This document shows positions 16,070-24,003 of a stretch of DNA of 32,833 nt, piece after piece. Location: positions 3,557 through 36,389 of the forward strand of contig CAYJRR010000036.1 in assembly GCA_964372275.1 (NCBI GenBank), in the 5' to 3' direction. The translations under genes were made by a program, and so were the position numbers. The notes below the pieces were generated by a model. It saw only the letters and a program-made list of their open reading frames with translations. It had not been told where the DNA came from and ran no database searches. This DNA is from CAYJRR01 sp964372275 [NCBI: uncultured bacterium]. GTDB lineage: Bacteria; CAYJRR01. Positions within the stretch are counted from its first letter, which is position 1. Every line of letters begins with the position of its first letter.

Positions 16070-17670
16070 GGCGACACCTCCTCCCGTCGGTAGCCGAACG
16101 CCTCGGCCGAGACCACGTCCAGCAGCAGGTCGTCGAAGCGCCCCGACTCCCGGAACGAGGCTCGCAGCGATGCGAGGTACGGCCCGTCCTCGTACCGCTC
16201 CCGCCGCCCCGCCGCGAAGCGGAACAGCTGCGTCACCAGACACGGCTCGAGGCCGCCGGTCTGGGCGAGCGTCCTCCCGAGCTGCGCCGGACCGTTGAAC
16301 GGCAGAACCGTTCCGTCCGGCGTCAGGCCGAACAACTCCCCGTCGCCGGCGATGACGCAGTCGGGCTCGCCGTTGTCGTGCGCGCGCCAACGGCCGGTCT
16401 GGTCGTAGTTCTCCAGGCCGAACCCCACCGGATCCATCTGCACGTGGCACCCGGCGCAGCTCCCCTGATTCCGGTGCTCGGCGTAGCGGTCCCACTTGCA
16501 CGGCGAGGTGGTGGCGGACGGCGGCTGGTCGACGTCGACGTCGGGCGGCGGCGGCGGGATGACCTGGCAGAGCAGCCGCTCGCGGATCAGCTTCCCCCGC
16601 AGCGTCGGACTGGTATCGCCGAACTTCCCGACCACCGAGAGGAAGGAGCCGTGGGAGAGGATCCCCGCGCGCTCGCCGGGCCCGGCATACGGCGTCCACG
16701 CGAAACCGGTCGCCGGGGCGGGCATGCCGTAGAGCGCGGCGAGCGTGGCGTCGAGGTAGGTCTCGCCGAGGGTGAACAGCTCGGTCCAGGGCCGCCGCTC
16801 GCCGAAGACGATCCGCTCGACCAGCGCCGCCGTCTCGGTCCTCATCGACGCGGTCAGGGCGGCGTCGTGCGGCAACTGGTGGTAGCCGAGCCACATCGCG
16901 TGGAACCGCTCGACGCGGGCCCGCGCCCGCGGATCGGCGAGGAGCCGGATCGCGGCCTGGCGGACATCGGCGGGCCGGCGCAACTTGCCGCGGTCGGCGA
17001 GATCGAGCAGGGCCTCGTCGGGCGTCGTTCCCCAGAGGAGGAAGGAGAGGCGGGCCGCGACCTCGTGGTCGTTCAAGCGACGTACGGCCGGGTGTCGCGC
17101 CACCGGCCGTCCGATCTCCACCCGGTAGAGGAACTCCGGATGCTGGAGGAGCGCGCGAACGACCATCCCGGCGGAGATGTAGAAATCGCCGCCCTCGACC
17201 GCGAACGACCGGAAGGCGAGGTAGCGGTCGATCTCCGCGTCGGAGAGCGAACGCCTCAGGGCGAGCCGCCCGAAGCGGGAGATGAACGACCGCAGGCACG
17301 CGGCGTCCGACGGTCCGGACGGCACGCATCCGACGACCGCGTCGCGTTTCGCGGGATCGGCGAGGAGCCGGTCGGCCGCCTCGGTGGCGAGGGTCTCCGC
17401 CGCCTCGATCAGGACGGCCGACGGCTGCTGCGTCGTGTAGTCGTTGTCGAACGGGTCGACGACGTCCTCCGGCAGCTTCGCGAATCCGGAACGGGACTCG
17501 TCGAAGAGGAGGTCGCGCACCGTGTGGTCGTACTCGTGGCGCGACAGCCGTCGCGCCCCGCTGGGGCCGACGCCGGACGGGACGTCCGGGCCCTCCGGAC
17601 GTTCCCGCGTGCAGGCCGCCGCCGCCAGACCGAGCGCCGCGATCGCCGCGATCGATGCGATGTGCCTCAT
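16066..17670 (-). CDS. DUF1587/1595/1592/1588/1585 multidomain lipoprotein with CxxCH motif
   Basis: 534 residues from ATG 17670; a GTG at 17703 is possible but would lengthen the signal peptide. Lipoprotein-like N-terminus (IAAIAALGLAAAAC). Domain order seen: DUF1587 (RRLSRHEYDHTVRDLLFD), DUF1595 (SRFGRLALRRSLSDAEIDRYLAF, then VVRALLQHPEFLYRVE), DUF1592 (VRRLNDHEVAARLSFLLWGTTPDE), DUF1588 (GILSHGSFLSV to GSCAGCHVQMDPVGFGLENYD) and DUF1585 at the C-terminus. CAGCH is a CxxCH heme-c-like site, so this is a cytochrome-like protein, usually annotated planctomycete cytochrome-type. It overlaps the DUF1552 gene and is 48 bases downstream of the ligase gene on the same strand. Periplasmic. The function is inferred only at the level of a redox-linked partner pair. 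Confidence 0.93.
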   Translation of the reverse strand: MRHIASIAAIAALGLAAAACTRERPEGPDVPSGVGPSGARRLSRHEYDHTVRDLLFDESRSGFAKLPEDVVDPFDNDYTTQQPSAVLIEAAETLATEAADRLLADPAKRDAVVGCVPSGPSDAACLRSFISRFGRLALRRSLSDAEIDRYLAFRSFAVEGGDFYISAGMVVRALLQHPEFLYRVEIGRPVARHPAVRRLNDHEVAARLSFLLWGTTPDEALLDLADRGKLRRPADVRQAAIRLLADPRARARVERFHAMWLGYHQLPHDAALTASMRTETAALVERIVFGERRPWTELFTLGETYLDATLAALYGMPAPATGFAWTPYAGPGERAGILSHGSFLSVVGKFGDTSPTLRGKLIRERLLCQVIPPPPPDVDVDQPPSATTSPCKWDRYAEHRNQGSCAGCHVQMDPVGFGLENYDQTGRWRAHDNGEPDCVIAGDGELFGLTPDGTVLPFNGPAQLGRTLAQTGGLEPCLVTQLFRFAAGRRERYEDGPYLASLRASFRESGRFDDLLLDVVSAEAFGYRREEVSP

Positions 17671-17718
17671 GCGGCGGAAGGCTCGCACGGGCGATCGCGT
17701 CACCCGGTTCCGAAAAAA

Positions 17719-18729
17719 TTATTCCTCGCGCGCCCGCGAAAATCCGCTCGCTCCGGCCGGTCTCTCGCGAACGCACTCGCGCGGCGTCTTGTCTTCGCGC
17801 AGACCCTGGAACGACGGCTGGCGGACGCGCCCCGCCGCCGTCCAATCGGAGAAGGCGATCTGCGCCACGTGCCGCGGCTCGACCCAGATCGCCTCCTTCG
17901 CCCGCGGCGCGAACGGGGGCCGCCGGTCGAGGCGATCCGGTTCGAGCGTCCGCCACAGCTCGCGGCGGACCGCGTCGGAGAAGCCGGTCCCGACCTTTCC
18001 CGCGTATTCGAAGCCGTGCCCCGCCTCGAACGTCGCGAGGTGGAGCGCGCCGACGGCCCTCGCGCCGGTGGTGATCGGATTGAATCCGACGATCGCGAGC
18101 TCCTGGTTCGCGAGCACCTTCACCTTTCGCCACGCCCGCGAGCCCGGCCGGTAGGCGGAGCCGATCCGCTTGACGACCACCCCTTCGGTCCGCCGCCGGC
18201 GCGCGCGCGCCATCGCCTCCCCGAGCGTCGCGCCGATCGGCGAGGCGACGGCGATCGGCGGACCGACCCCGGCGAGGACGCCGCGCAGGCGCCCGCGCCG
18301 ATCTTCGAGTGGCTTCGCGCGCACGTCCTCGCCGTCGATCCACAAGAGATCGAAGACGACGTATCGCAGCGTCCCTCCCCCGCCCTGCAGGAGCTGGAAA
18401 CGCGCGATCCCGTCGCCGTCGAGCGCGACCACCTCGCCGTCGAGCACCGCCTCCGCGACCGGGACGGAGGCGAGCGCGGCCGCCACCGCCGGGAACCGCG
18501 CGGAGAGATCGAGCCCCCTGCGCGATTGCAGCGCCACGCGGCGCGCCGTCGTCCCTACCGTTCCCGGCGGCGCGGCGATCGCTGCGACGGCCCGGAAGCC
18601 GTCGTACTTCTCCTCGATCGACCAGCCGGCCCCGATCTCCGAAGCGTCCGCGAGGTCCGCTTTCATCGGCGGCCAGACGGCAAGCATCAGGTCGATCGGC
18701 GAGCGCTCCACCGCGTGTACGATGCGCAT
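17719..18729 (-). CDS. Stand-alone LigD-type ATP-dependent DNA ligase
   Basis: 336 residues from ATG 18729; later Met codons (for example at 18687) are possible. The adenylation motif EKYDGFR is at 40-46, with Lys41 the nucleotidyl-accepting residue. Later motifs are LDGEVVAL (97-104), FDLLWIDGEDV (126-136), TEGVVVKR (181-188) and WRKVKV (200-205). The OB-fold end carries RQPSFQGLREDK, the usual finish of LigD ligase domains. It seals nicks using ATP. With the separate polymerase and Ku it would make a complete NHEJ set lacking only the LigD phosphoesterase domain. It is first in a minus-strand series with the DUF1592 and DUF1552 genes. No strong ribosome site is visible before the chosen ATG. 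Confidence 0.93.
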   Translation of the reverse strand: MRIVHAVERSPIDLMLAVWPPMKADLADASEIGAGWSIEEKYDGFRAVAAIAAPPGTVGTTARRVALQSRRGLDLSARFPAVAAALASVPVAEAVLDGEVVALDGDGIARFQLLQGGGGTLRYVVFDLLWIDGEDVRAKPLEDRRGRLRGVLAGVGPPIAVASPIGATLGEAMARARRRRTEGVVVKRIGSAYRPGSRAWRKVKVLANQELAIVGFNPITTGARAVGALHLATFEAGHGFEYAGKVGTGFSDAVRRELWRTLEPDRLDRRPPFAPRAKEAIWVEPRHVAQIAFSDWTAAGRVRQPSFQGLREDKTPRECVRERPAGASGFSRAREE

Positions 18730-18969
18730 CGCCACCGCGCGAGGGGGCGACTCCGTAGGACGCCGGCCGGGGGGTGCGCTCCCCGGGCATGCATGCCACG
18801 CCGGAGCGATCCCCATTTCGCGGACCCCGATCGATCCCCGGAGATCTTCTGATTCCTTTTCGTGGACCGCCTCTTGCGCCGCTTCCGAGCCCCGCCCGAC
18901 CGCGCCATTCCCCTGGCGCGTCGCTTGCTTACCTGAGGTGGCACGGTTCGAAAAAGGGGGCGGAAACCG

Positions 18970-20355
18970 ATGGTTCGCCAGGGATCGATCAGGGGAGTTG
19001 CGGTGGGGGTCGGGACGGCGTGGATCGCCGCCCTGTCGGCGTGCGGAGTGCAGACGTCCGAAAACAGCCGCGTCCGGATCGAGTCGATCTCTCCGGCCTC
19101 CTCGTCCATCACCGGCGGCGTGACGGTGACGCTGGTCGGAAAAGGGTTCGACGACGGTGACGAAGCTCCGGAGGTCTACTTCGGGGAGAGCCTGGCGCAG
19201 GTCGTGTCGGTCACCGAGAACACCCTCACCGTGACGCTGCCGGCGGGAATGACCTGCGGCCCGGTGAACGTCCAGGTGACCAACGGCAACGGTTCGGGAT
19301 ACCGCGAGGACGGCTTCTCCTACATCGGCGGCGACACTTCGCTTACCGTGACGTCGATCAACCCGCCGACCGGGCAGATCGGCGGCGGCACCGACGTGAC
19401 GATCGAGGGCTCGGGCTTCTCCGGCGGCGTCGGCGTTTCGCTGGGCGGCCTGCCGCTGATCAACATCCAGATCCAGGGGGACACCCGCCTCACCGCGCGG
19501 ATCCCGACCCGCGAGGCCGGAGGGCGATTCGACCTGGTGATCCGCAACTGCGCTTCCCAGGCGTCGCTCCCCGCCGCCTTCACCTACACCTCGGGCTTGA
19601 ACGGCGCGCTGATCGACCTGCCGCTGTTCGACTACGTCAATCCATCCCAGTTCGGAAACCCGGCGCCGCAGGACCTGATCGATCCGTTCGTGGCGTTCGT
19701 CGAGCCGACCGCCACGGCGCTGACCAATCCGCTGCCGCCGACGATCGACACCTGCCGCTTCAACGCGCCGGTGCAGAGCGCGCCCGATCTCGCGGTGATC
19801 GCGCTCGGCGACCAGGTATCGCTCTCCAGCGGCGGGCAGTCGATGACGATCGACAAGCAGTCGGACGACCTCTACTACTACGCCGCGACCGACAACTCGG
19901 TCTACGCCACCAGCCGCTTCGTGCCGGGCGGCCGCTACAACTTCGGGTCGACCGGCGATGGCGAGACCGAGCCGTTCTCGGTCACCGACGCCTTCACCGC
20001 GCCGTCGAACTACCAGGTCTCGAGCCCGGACATCGACAACACCGATCCGACGATCGTCCCCCGCTCCCAGATGCAGTGGAGCTGGACGGCGACGACGCCG
20101 GGCGATTTCTTCGAGATCCTCCTCATCGGCTACTCGAACGCCGGGACCGAGACGAACGAGGTCCTCTCCTGCTACGTGCGGGACGACGGAAACTTCCTGA
20201 TCCCGACGAACGAGATCAACAAGTTCAGCGGAAGCACCACGCAGCTGGTGGTGCTGTCGAACCGGCGGAAGGATTCGGAGTTCCTCGTCCCTGCGAACGG
20301 GAGCAAGGGACGGGCGGTGGTCTCGCTCTACAAGGTGGGATACCTGCGCTTTTGA
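18970..20355 (+). CDS. IPT/TIG-domain lipoprotein
   Basis: 461 residues. ATG at 18970. The signal peptide ends WIAALSAC, a good lipobox with Cys25 as lipidation site. Two IPT/TIG Ig-like domains follow at about 36-115 and 119-204. Each opens with the pattern I-x-P-x-x-G/S-x-x-x-GG-T (ESISPASSSITGGVTVTLVG; TSINPPTGQIGGGTDVTIEG) and ends in an F-x-Y strand. The C-terminal 250 residues look like a beta-sandwich domain (YYYAATDNSVYATSRFVPGG, WSWTATTPGDFFEILLIGYS) that I do not recognise. IPT domains bind surfaces or carbohydrates in other proteins. It is flanked by other repeat-type lipoproteins, and a strong hairpin follows. The roughly 240-base divergent region before it shows no convincing promoter. 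Confidence 0.88.
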   Translation: MVRQGSIRGVAVGVGTAWIAALSACGVQTSENSRVRIESISPASSSITGGVTVTLVGKGFDDGDEAPEVYFGESLAQVVSVTENTLTVTLPAGMTCGPVNVQVTNGNGSGYREDGFSYIGGDTSLTVTSINPPTGQIGGGTDVTIEGSGFSGGVGVSLGGLPLINIQIQGDTRLTARIPTREAGGRFDLVIRNCASQASLPAAFTYTSGLNGALIDLPLFDYVNPSQFGNPAPQDLIDPFVAFVEPTATALTNPLPPTIDTCRFNAPVQSAPDLAVIALGDQVSLSSGGQSMTIDKQSDDLYYYAATDNSVYATSRFVPGGRYNFGSTGDGETEPFSVTDAFTAPSNYQVSSPDIDNTDPTIVPRSQMQWSWTATTPGDFFEILLIGYSNAGTETNEVLSCYVRDDGNFLIPTNEINKFSGSTTQLVVLSNRRKDSEFLVPANGSKGRAVVSLYKVGYLRF

Positions 20356-20401
20356 GGACTTCTGGGACGAAGGTTGGGGCGGTCGGCGGACCGTGTAGAA
20401 G

Positions 20402-20430
20402 CGACGCTTTCCCCGTCGGGGAACGCGTCG
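20402..20430 (+). terminator. Stem-loop terminator after the IPT lipoprotein gene
   Basis: The arms 20402-20414 and 20418-20430 pair in 12 of 13 positions around a three-base loop (GTC), and TTGT follows. The hairpin starts 47 bases after the stop. It is the strongest structure in the 216-base gap and fits a rho-independent-like terminator with a weak T-run. Confidence 0.6.
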
Positions 20431-20476
20431 TTGTCACACGTACCGCGGCTGTGACGGGGGCGTCCGGGACTGAAAA

Positions 20477-20498
20477 TCCTCGGGATTCGCACCGAGGA
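20477..20498. other. 7-bp hairpin in the leader of the triple-PKD lipoprotein gene
   Basis: TCCTCGG (20477-20483) pairs perfectly with CCGAGGA (20492-20498) over an eight-base loop, 73 bases before the ATG at 20572. It could be a leader structure of that gene or part of the preceding terminator region. The role is unknown. Confidence 0.3.
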
Positions 20499-20571
20499 AT
20501 GCATCGGCATCGTCTTTGCTGTTGAACGCGCCCCCAAACCGGACACGTCGAACCCAGGAGTGCAACATCCC

Positions 20572-22164
20572 ATGAATCGTCTTCTTCGAGTCGCTTCGTT
20601 CGGGCTCCTCACCGTCCTGACCGCCGCTTGCGGCGCGAGCACCGCCAGCAAGGAGGGCACCTCCGACCCGCAGCCGGACGACGACCAGCCGGTCGTCTCC
20701 GCGGCCGCGAGCGTCACCTCGGGTGTCGCGCCGCTCGACGTCGAGTTCACCGGCGTGGCCGCCGGGGGCGACGGCGACCTCGAGTTCCTGTGGGAGTTCG
20801 GAGACGGCGAGACCTCCGACGACCAGAACCCCAGCTACGTCTACGCGATGAACGGGACGTTCGTCGCGACCTTCACCGCCACCGACGAGGACGGCGACTT
20901 CGCCACCGCGACGGTGACGATCTCCGTCGGCTCGGCGAGCGCCCCGGCGGTGACGGCGGGGGCCGACCAGACCTCCGGCGTCGCGCCGCTCAACGTCCAG
21001 TTCACCTCGACGGTCGTCGGCGGCGATGCGCCGGTGACGGTGGCGTGGAACTTCGGCGACGGCGAGACCTCGGCGGCCGCCAATCCGCTGCACACCTACC
21101 TCACCCCCGGCACCTACGGCGCGACGGTCACCGCGACCGACGCCACCGGCGACATGGCCTCGGCGACGGTGCTGATCACCGTCGGCTCGGACAGCAAGCC
21201 GGTGATCTCGATCGGCGCGACGCCGACCTCGGGGCCGGCTCCGCTCAACGTCGCCTTCACCTCGATGGCCGCCGGCGGCGATGCGCCGCTGGCCTACGCC
21301 TGGGATTTCGGCGACGGCACGACGGGCAATACCGCCAACGTCAACCACATCTACAACATGAACGGCTCCTACGCCGCCAAGGTGGTGGTGACCGACGCCA
21401 ACGGCGACACCGCGCAGGCCACGGTCACGATCGTGGTCAACGACAACCAGAACAACGCCACCAAGCCCGACCTCCAGCTCGCCAACTTCGGCTCGTTCGA
21501 GTCGGGCCTGGCCGACGACTACGAACCGAACGACGAGGCGGCCTACTACCTGGGCGACTACGGCACCGGAAACGCGCTCTACACGGTCGACAACGCCTAC
21601 ATCGACCCGGTCGACGTCACCTACTTCATCGACGTCGTCAACTTCGGCGCGGCCCTCAACACCCCGTTCGACGTCGACTTCTACCGCAACAGCCCGAGCT
21701 CGCCGGGCGCGACGGTGCTGGGCGACGACTACGAGACGGTGACCAACCTGGGTTCCAACGGTTCGACGCGGCTCTACTTCACCGTCACCGACTTCACCCC
21801 GGGGATGACCAACCGCTCCTACGTCCGCGTCGACACCTTCGACGAGATCGAAGAGTCGGTCGAGGACAACAACCTCACCGCCGGGATGGACGTGACCGTC
21901 GACGGCGACGACGACTGGTTCGCCGTCTACGAGCAGAGCGGCTGGACGCTCCAGATCGACCTCGACATGCTGCCGAAGGACTACGACCTCGAGCTGTACT
22001 CCGAGGACGGCGACCTGTTGGCCTCGTCGGGGAACGGCTCGACGACGCCGGAGGCGATCGACTACACCGCGACCTACAACGGCCTCTACTTCGTGCGCGT
22101 CTTCGGCTACAACGGCGCGCGGGATTCGACCACGCCGTACCGGCTGAAGGTGCTCGTTCCGTAG
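20572..22164 (+). CDS. Lipoprotein with three PKD domains, CARDB-like insert and PPC domain
   Basis: 530 residues from ATG 20572, with GGAG about 11 bases upstream. A GTG at 20560 overlaps that ribosome site and is less likely. The signal ends LLTVLTAAC (Cys20). Three PKD domains (about 40-120, 125-205 and 209-290) each contain the W-x-FGDG turn (for example VAWNFGDGE and YAWDFGDGT). The DDYEPND motif (315-321) then begins a PPC domain that is interrupted by a CARDB-like Ig domain ending VDTFDEIEESVEDNN. PPC resumes at DDDWF (446-450) with LDMLPKDYDLELY and LYFVRVFGYNGA. It is a paralogue of the protein at 9685-11031, with an extra PKD. Likely a surface lipoprotein; no enzymatic motif. A long inverted repeat follows the stop. 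Confidence 0.92.
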   Translation: MNRLLRVASFGLLTVLTAACGASTASKEGTSDPQPDDDQPVVSAAASVTSGVAPLDVEFTGVAAGGDGDLEFLWEFGDGETSDDQNPSYVYAMNGTFVATFTATDEDGDFATATVTISVGSASAPAVTAGADQTSGVAPLNVQFTSTVVGGDAPVTVAWNFGDGETSAAANPLHTYLTPGTYGATVTATDATGDMASATVLITVGSDSKPVISIGATPTSGPAPLNVAFTSMAAGGDAPLAYAWDFGDGTTGNTANVNHIYNMNGSYAAKVVVTDANGDTAQATVTIVVNDNQNNATKPDLQLANFGSFESGLADDYEPNDEAAYYLGDYGTGNALYTVDNAYIDPVDVTYFIDVVNFGAALNTPFDVDFYRNSPSSPGATVLGDDYETVTNLGSNGSTRLYFTVTDFTPGMTNRSYVRVDTFDEIEESVEDNNLTAGMDVTVDGDDDWFAVYEQSGWTLQIDLDMLPKDYDLELYSEDGDLLASSGNGSTTPEAIDYTATYNGLYFVRVFGYNGARDSTTPYRLKVLVP

Positions 22165-22182
22165 GGGTCCGGTCCCTTCCCT

Positions 22183-22245
22183 TCCGGCTCCGACTCCGGC
22201 TCCCTTCCCTCGCTCCATGGGAAGGGAAACGGAGTCGGAGCCGGA
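22183..22245. repeat. Long inverted repeat with CCG-period-6 arms
   Basis: Arms 22183-22209 and 22219-22245 pair in 25 of 27 positions around a nine-base loop. The left arm has CCG at 22184, 22190 and 22196 (period 6) and then GGCTCCCTTCCC. The same words occur in the repeat region upstream of uvrC (28202-28251), so this is a dispersed repeat and not just a terminator. It starts 19 bases after the triple-PKD gene stop and may also end its transcription. Confidence 0.8.
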
Positions 22246-22302
22246 GTCGTTTCGGGATGGGAACGGAGGGGAACGCCGGCCCTGCGGGCGACAGGCGTCT
22301 GC

Positions 22303-22308
22303 TAGCAT
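22303..22308 (+). promoter_or_regulatory. Candidate -10 box placed for leaderless transcription
   Basis: TAGCAT ends only seven bases before the ATG at 22316, so transcription would begin at or next to the start codon. No Shine-Dalgarno sequence lies in the usual place. No convincing -35 box was found upstream. Confidence 0.3.
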
Positions 22309-22315
22309 CCGGCCG

Positions 22316-22669
22316 ATGCGCCGCGTCGCGACCCTGCTCTCGTTCGCGCTTGCCCTCGCCTGTCAGCCCAAGGGACGGTCGGTGCGGGCCTGGATCGAGT
22401 CGCGGGACCGGAACGGGGCGATCGTCGCCGGCGCGACGGTGGAGGTCGACGGCGTGCCGCTGGGTCTCACCGACGCGCGCGGCCTCTACCGCTTGAAGAT
22501 CCGCCGCCGCGTCGGGGACGTCGTCCGCCTCACCCTCTACGACGAGCGCGCGGGTCTCCCGCCGTCCGGGGCCTGGAGCGGCGCCTTCACCGTGGGCACC
22601 AACGGCGCGCCGGTCGAGTTCGCGGGCGGCCGCATCGTGGCCCGGGTACAGCGCGCGGAGGCGCCGTGA
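22316..22669 (+). CDS. Small lipoprotein with carboxypeptidase-regulatory/PEGA-like domain
   Basis: 117 residues. ATG at 22316, chosen because a signal peptide follows at once (MRRVATLLSFALALAC, Cys16). The body has one Ig-like beta-sandwich with the pattern RDRNGAIVAGATVEVDGVPLGLTDARGLYRLKI. This is the classical shape of carboxypeptidase-regulatory or PEGA-type domains, where a G-x-x-V-x-G-A-x-V strand is followed by G-x-T-D-x-x-G-x-Y. Such domains are structural, often in surface proteins. The stop overlaps the next start by four bases (GTGA), so it is translated together with the beta-propeller lipoprotein, suggesting a shared complex. The function is unknown beyond that. Confidence 0.85.
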   Translation: MRRVATLLSFALALACQPKGRSVRAWIESRDRNGAIVAGATVEVDGVPLGLTDARGLYRLKIRRRVGDVVRLTLYDERAGLPPSGAWSGAFTVGTNGAPVEFAGGRIVARVQRAEAP

Positions 22670-24003
22670 AACGCCGCCGCCTGGCGCTCGGACTGGCCCT
22701 GGCGCTCGCCGGATGCAACCCGATTCCGCGGCTGCGGGCGGTCTTCCATCCGCCGCCCAAGAAGGCCAAGCCGGTTCGCGAAGCGCCGCCCCCCGCCTTT
22801 CCACCGCACGTGATTGCGGCCTTCCCCGAGGCGCGCTCGGTCCGCCTCGACCCGCGCAGCCCGCGCATGGCGCTGGCCGCCGAACGGGTGCTGACCGCCG
22901 ACGATCCGCACCTCCGCCGCGGTCCGCCGCGGTTCTCCCCCGACGGCCGGACGATCGCCTACGAGGAGATCGATCTCGCGCGCGGCGAACGGTCGATCGT
23001 CGTCCGCGCGCTCGACGGCGCGATCGTCGCGCGGCTGCCCGTGAGCCCGCAGCGGGAGCTCGGATCGACGGACCCCCCGCGGCGCGAAGACGGCGGCGAA
23101 CGCGGGCCGTCGCCGATCGCCTGGGCGCCGTCGTCGGACGCGCTCGCCTTCACCCGCGAGACGAGTCTCGGCGCCTACGAAGCGGCGATCGCGCGCTTTC
23201 CTCCCGTCGACGCGCCGGCTCCGGCAATCGCGCCTGCGCCGCCGCCGGCGCCCGCGGTCCGGCGGATCGCCGGACCGCCGGTGTCGAATGGATCGCTCGT
23301 CTGGTCGCCCGCGGGCGATCGGATCCTGTTCGTCCCGGCGACCCGTCCCGACGAGATCTGGTCCGCGTCGCCGGAAGCGGCAACCTCCGAGCGCTGGCTC
23401 GCAGCGCCGTCCACCATCCACTCGCTGGCGATCGCTCCGGCAGGGGACCGTGTCTCCTTCTCCGCGGGGGGCGCGGCGCGCGACCTGTTCGTGGTCGACG
23501 CCGGACCCGAGGGGCCCCTTGCGCCCCGGCGGCTGACGCGCTGGCCGTTCGACAACGTCTGCCCCGCGTTCTCGCCGGACGGCGCGACGGTCGCCTTCTA
23601 CAGCTCCCTTCCGCCGATCGACGGGCGCGGCGGTCTTCCGTCCGGAACCACGAGCTGGTCGCTGGTCACGGTCGCCGCCGACGGATCCGATCCGCCGTCG
23701 GGCTCGGCGCTGTTCGAGCGGGTCCGCGCCTCGCGCCTTTCGATCGGACTCGCCTCCCCTCCCTCGTGGTCCCCCGATGGGCGCTGGATCGCCGTCGTCG
23801 AGCCGCGCACCGTCGACTTCCGCGCGCTGGTTCTGGTCGAGAGCCATGGCACGGCACGCCACGAGCTGGCGACCGACTCGATCACCAACGAGGACGTGGC
23901 GGTGTCGGCCGACGGCGTGCTCGCCTACCGGTCGCGCGGCGAGTGGGGCGACCACATCGTCATCGGCTTGACCGGCCGCGGCGCCACGCGCGTGGGCGGC
24001 TAA
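22666..24003 (+). CDS. Beta-propeller (WD40-like PD40) lipoprotein
   Basis: 445 residues from a GTG at 22666 overlapping the stop of the small lipoprotein. The lipobox LALAGC gives Cys17. Several PD40/TolB-type blades are visible through F/W-SPDG/SPAGD motifs: PRFSPDGRTIAYEE, IAWAPSSDALAFTR, LVWSPAGDRILFVP, LAIAPAGDRVSFSA, PAFSPDGATVAFYS and PSWSPDGRWIAVVE. Proteins of this type form six- or seven-bladed propellers in the periplasm and bind partners, as TolB does with Pal. A proline/alanine-rich linker (PAPAIAPAPPPAPA) sits near residue 187. The stop codon overlaps the stop of the convergent TPR gene by three bases, so there is no room for a separate terminator. Confidence 0.9.
   Translation: MKRRRLALGLALALAGCNPIPRLRAVFHPPPKKAKPVREAPPPAFPPHVIAAFPEARSVRLDPRSPRMALAAERVLTADDPHLRRGPPRFSPDGRTIAYEEIDLARGERSIVVRALDGAIVARLPVSPQRELGSTDPPRREDGGERGPSPIAWAPSSDALAFTRETSLGAYEAAIARFPPVDAPAPAIAPAPPPAPAVRRIAGPPVSNGSLVWSPAGDRILFVPATRPDEIWSASPEAATSERWLAAPSTIHSLAIAPAGDRVSFSAGGAARDLFVVDAGPEGPLAPRRLTRWPFDNVCPAFSPDGATVAFYSSLPPIDGRGGLPSGTTSWSLVTVAADGSDPPSGSALFERVRASRLSIGLASPPSWSPDGRWIAVVEPRTVDFRALVLVESHGTARHELATDSITNEDVAVSADGVLAYRSRGEWGDHIVIGLTGRGATRVGG

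Noticed and set aside
14615-18799. A 1394-codon open frame joining the DUF1552 protein to upstream sequence
   Set aside because: Only the last 484 codons are real. The rest is an out-of-frame shadow of the DUF1592 and ligase genes.
20356-20571. Riboswitch in the leader of the triple-PKD gene
   Set aside because: Only two simple hairpins are visible; no known riboswitch core could be matched by eye.
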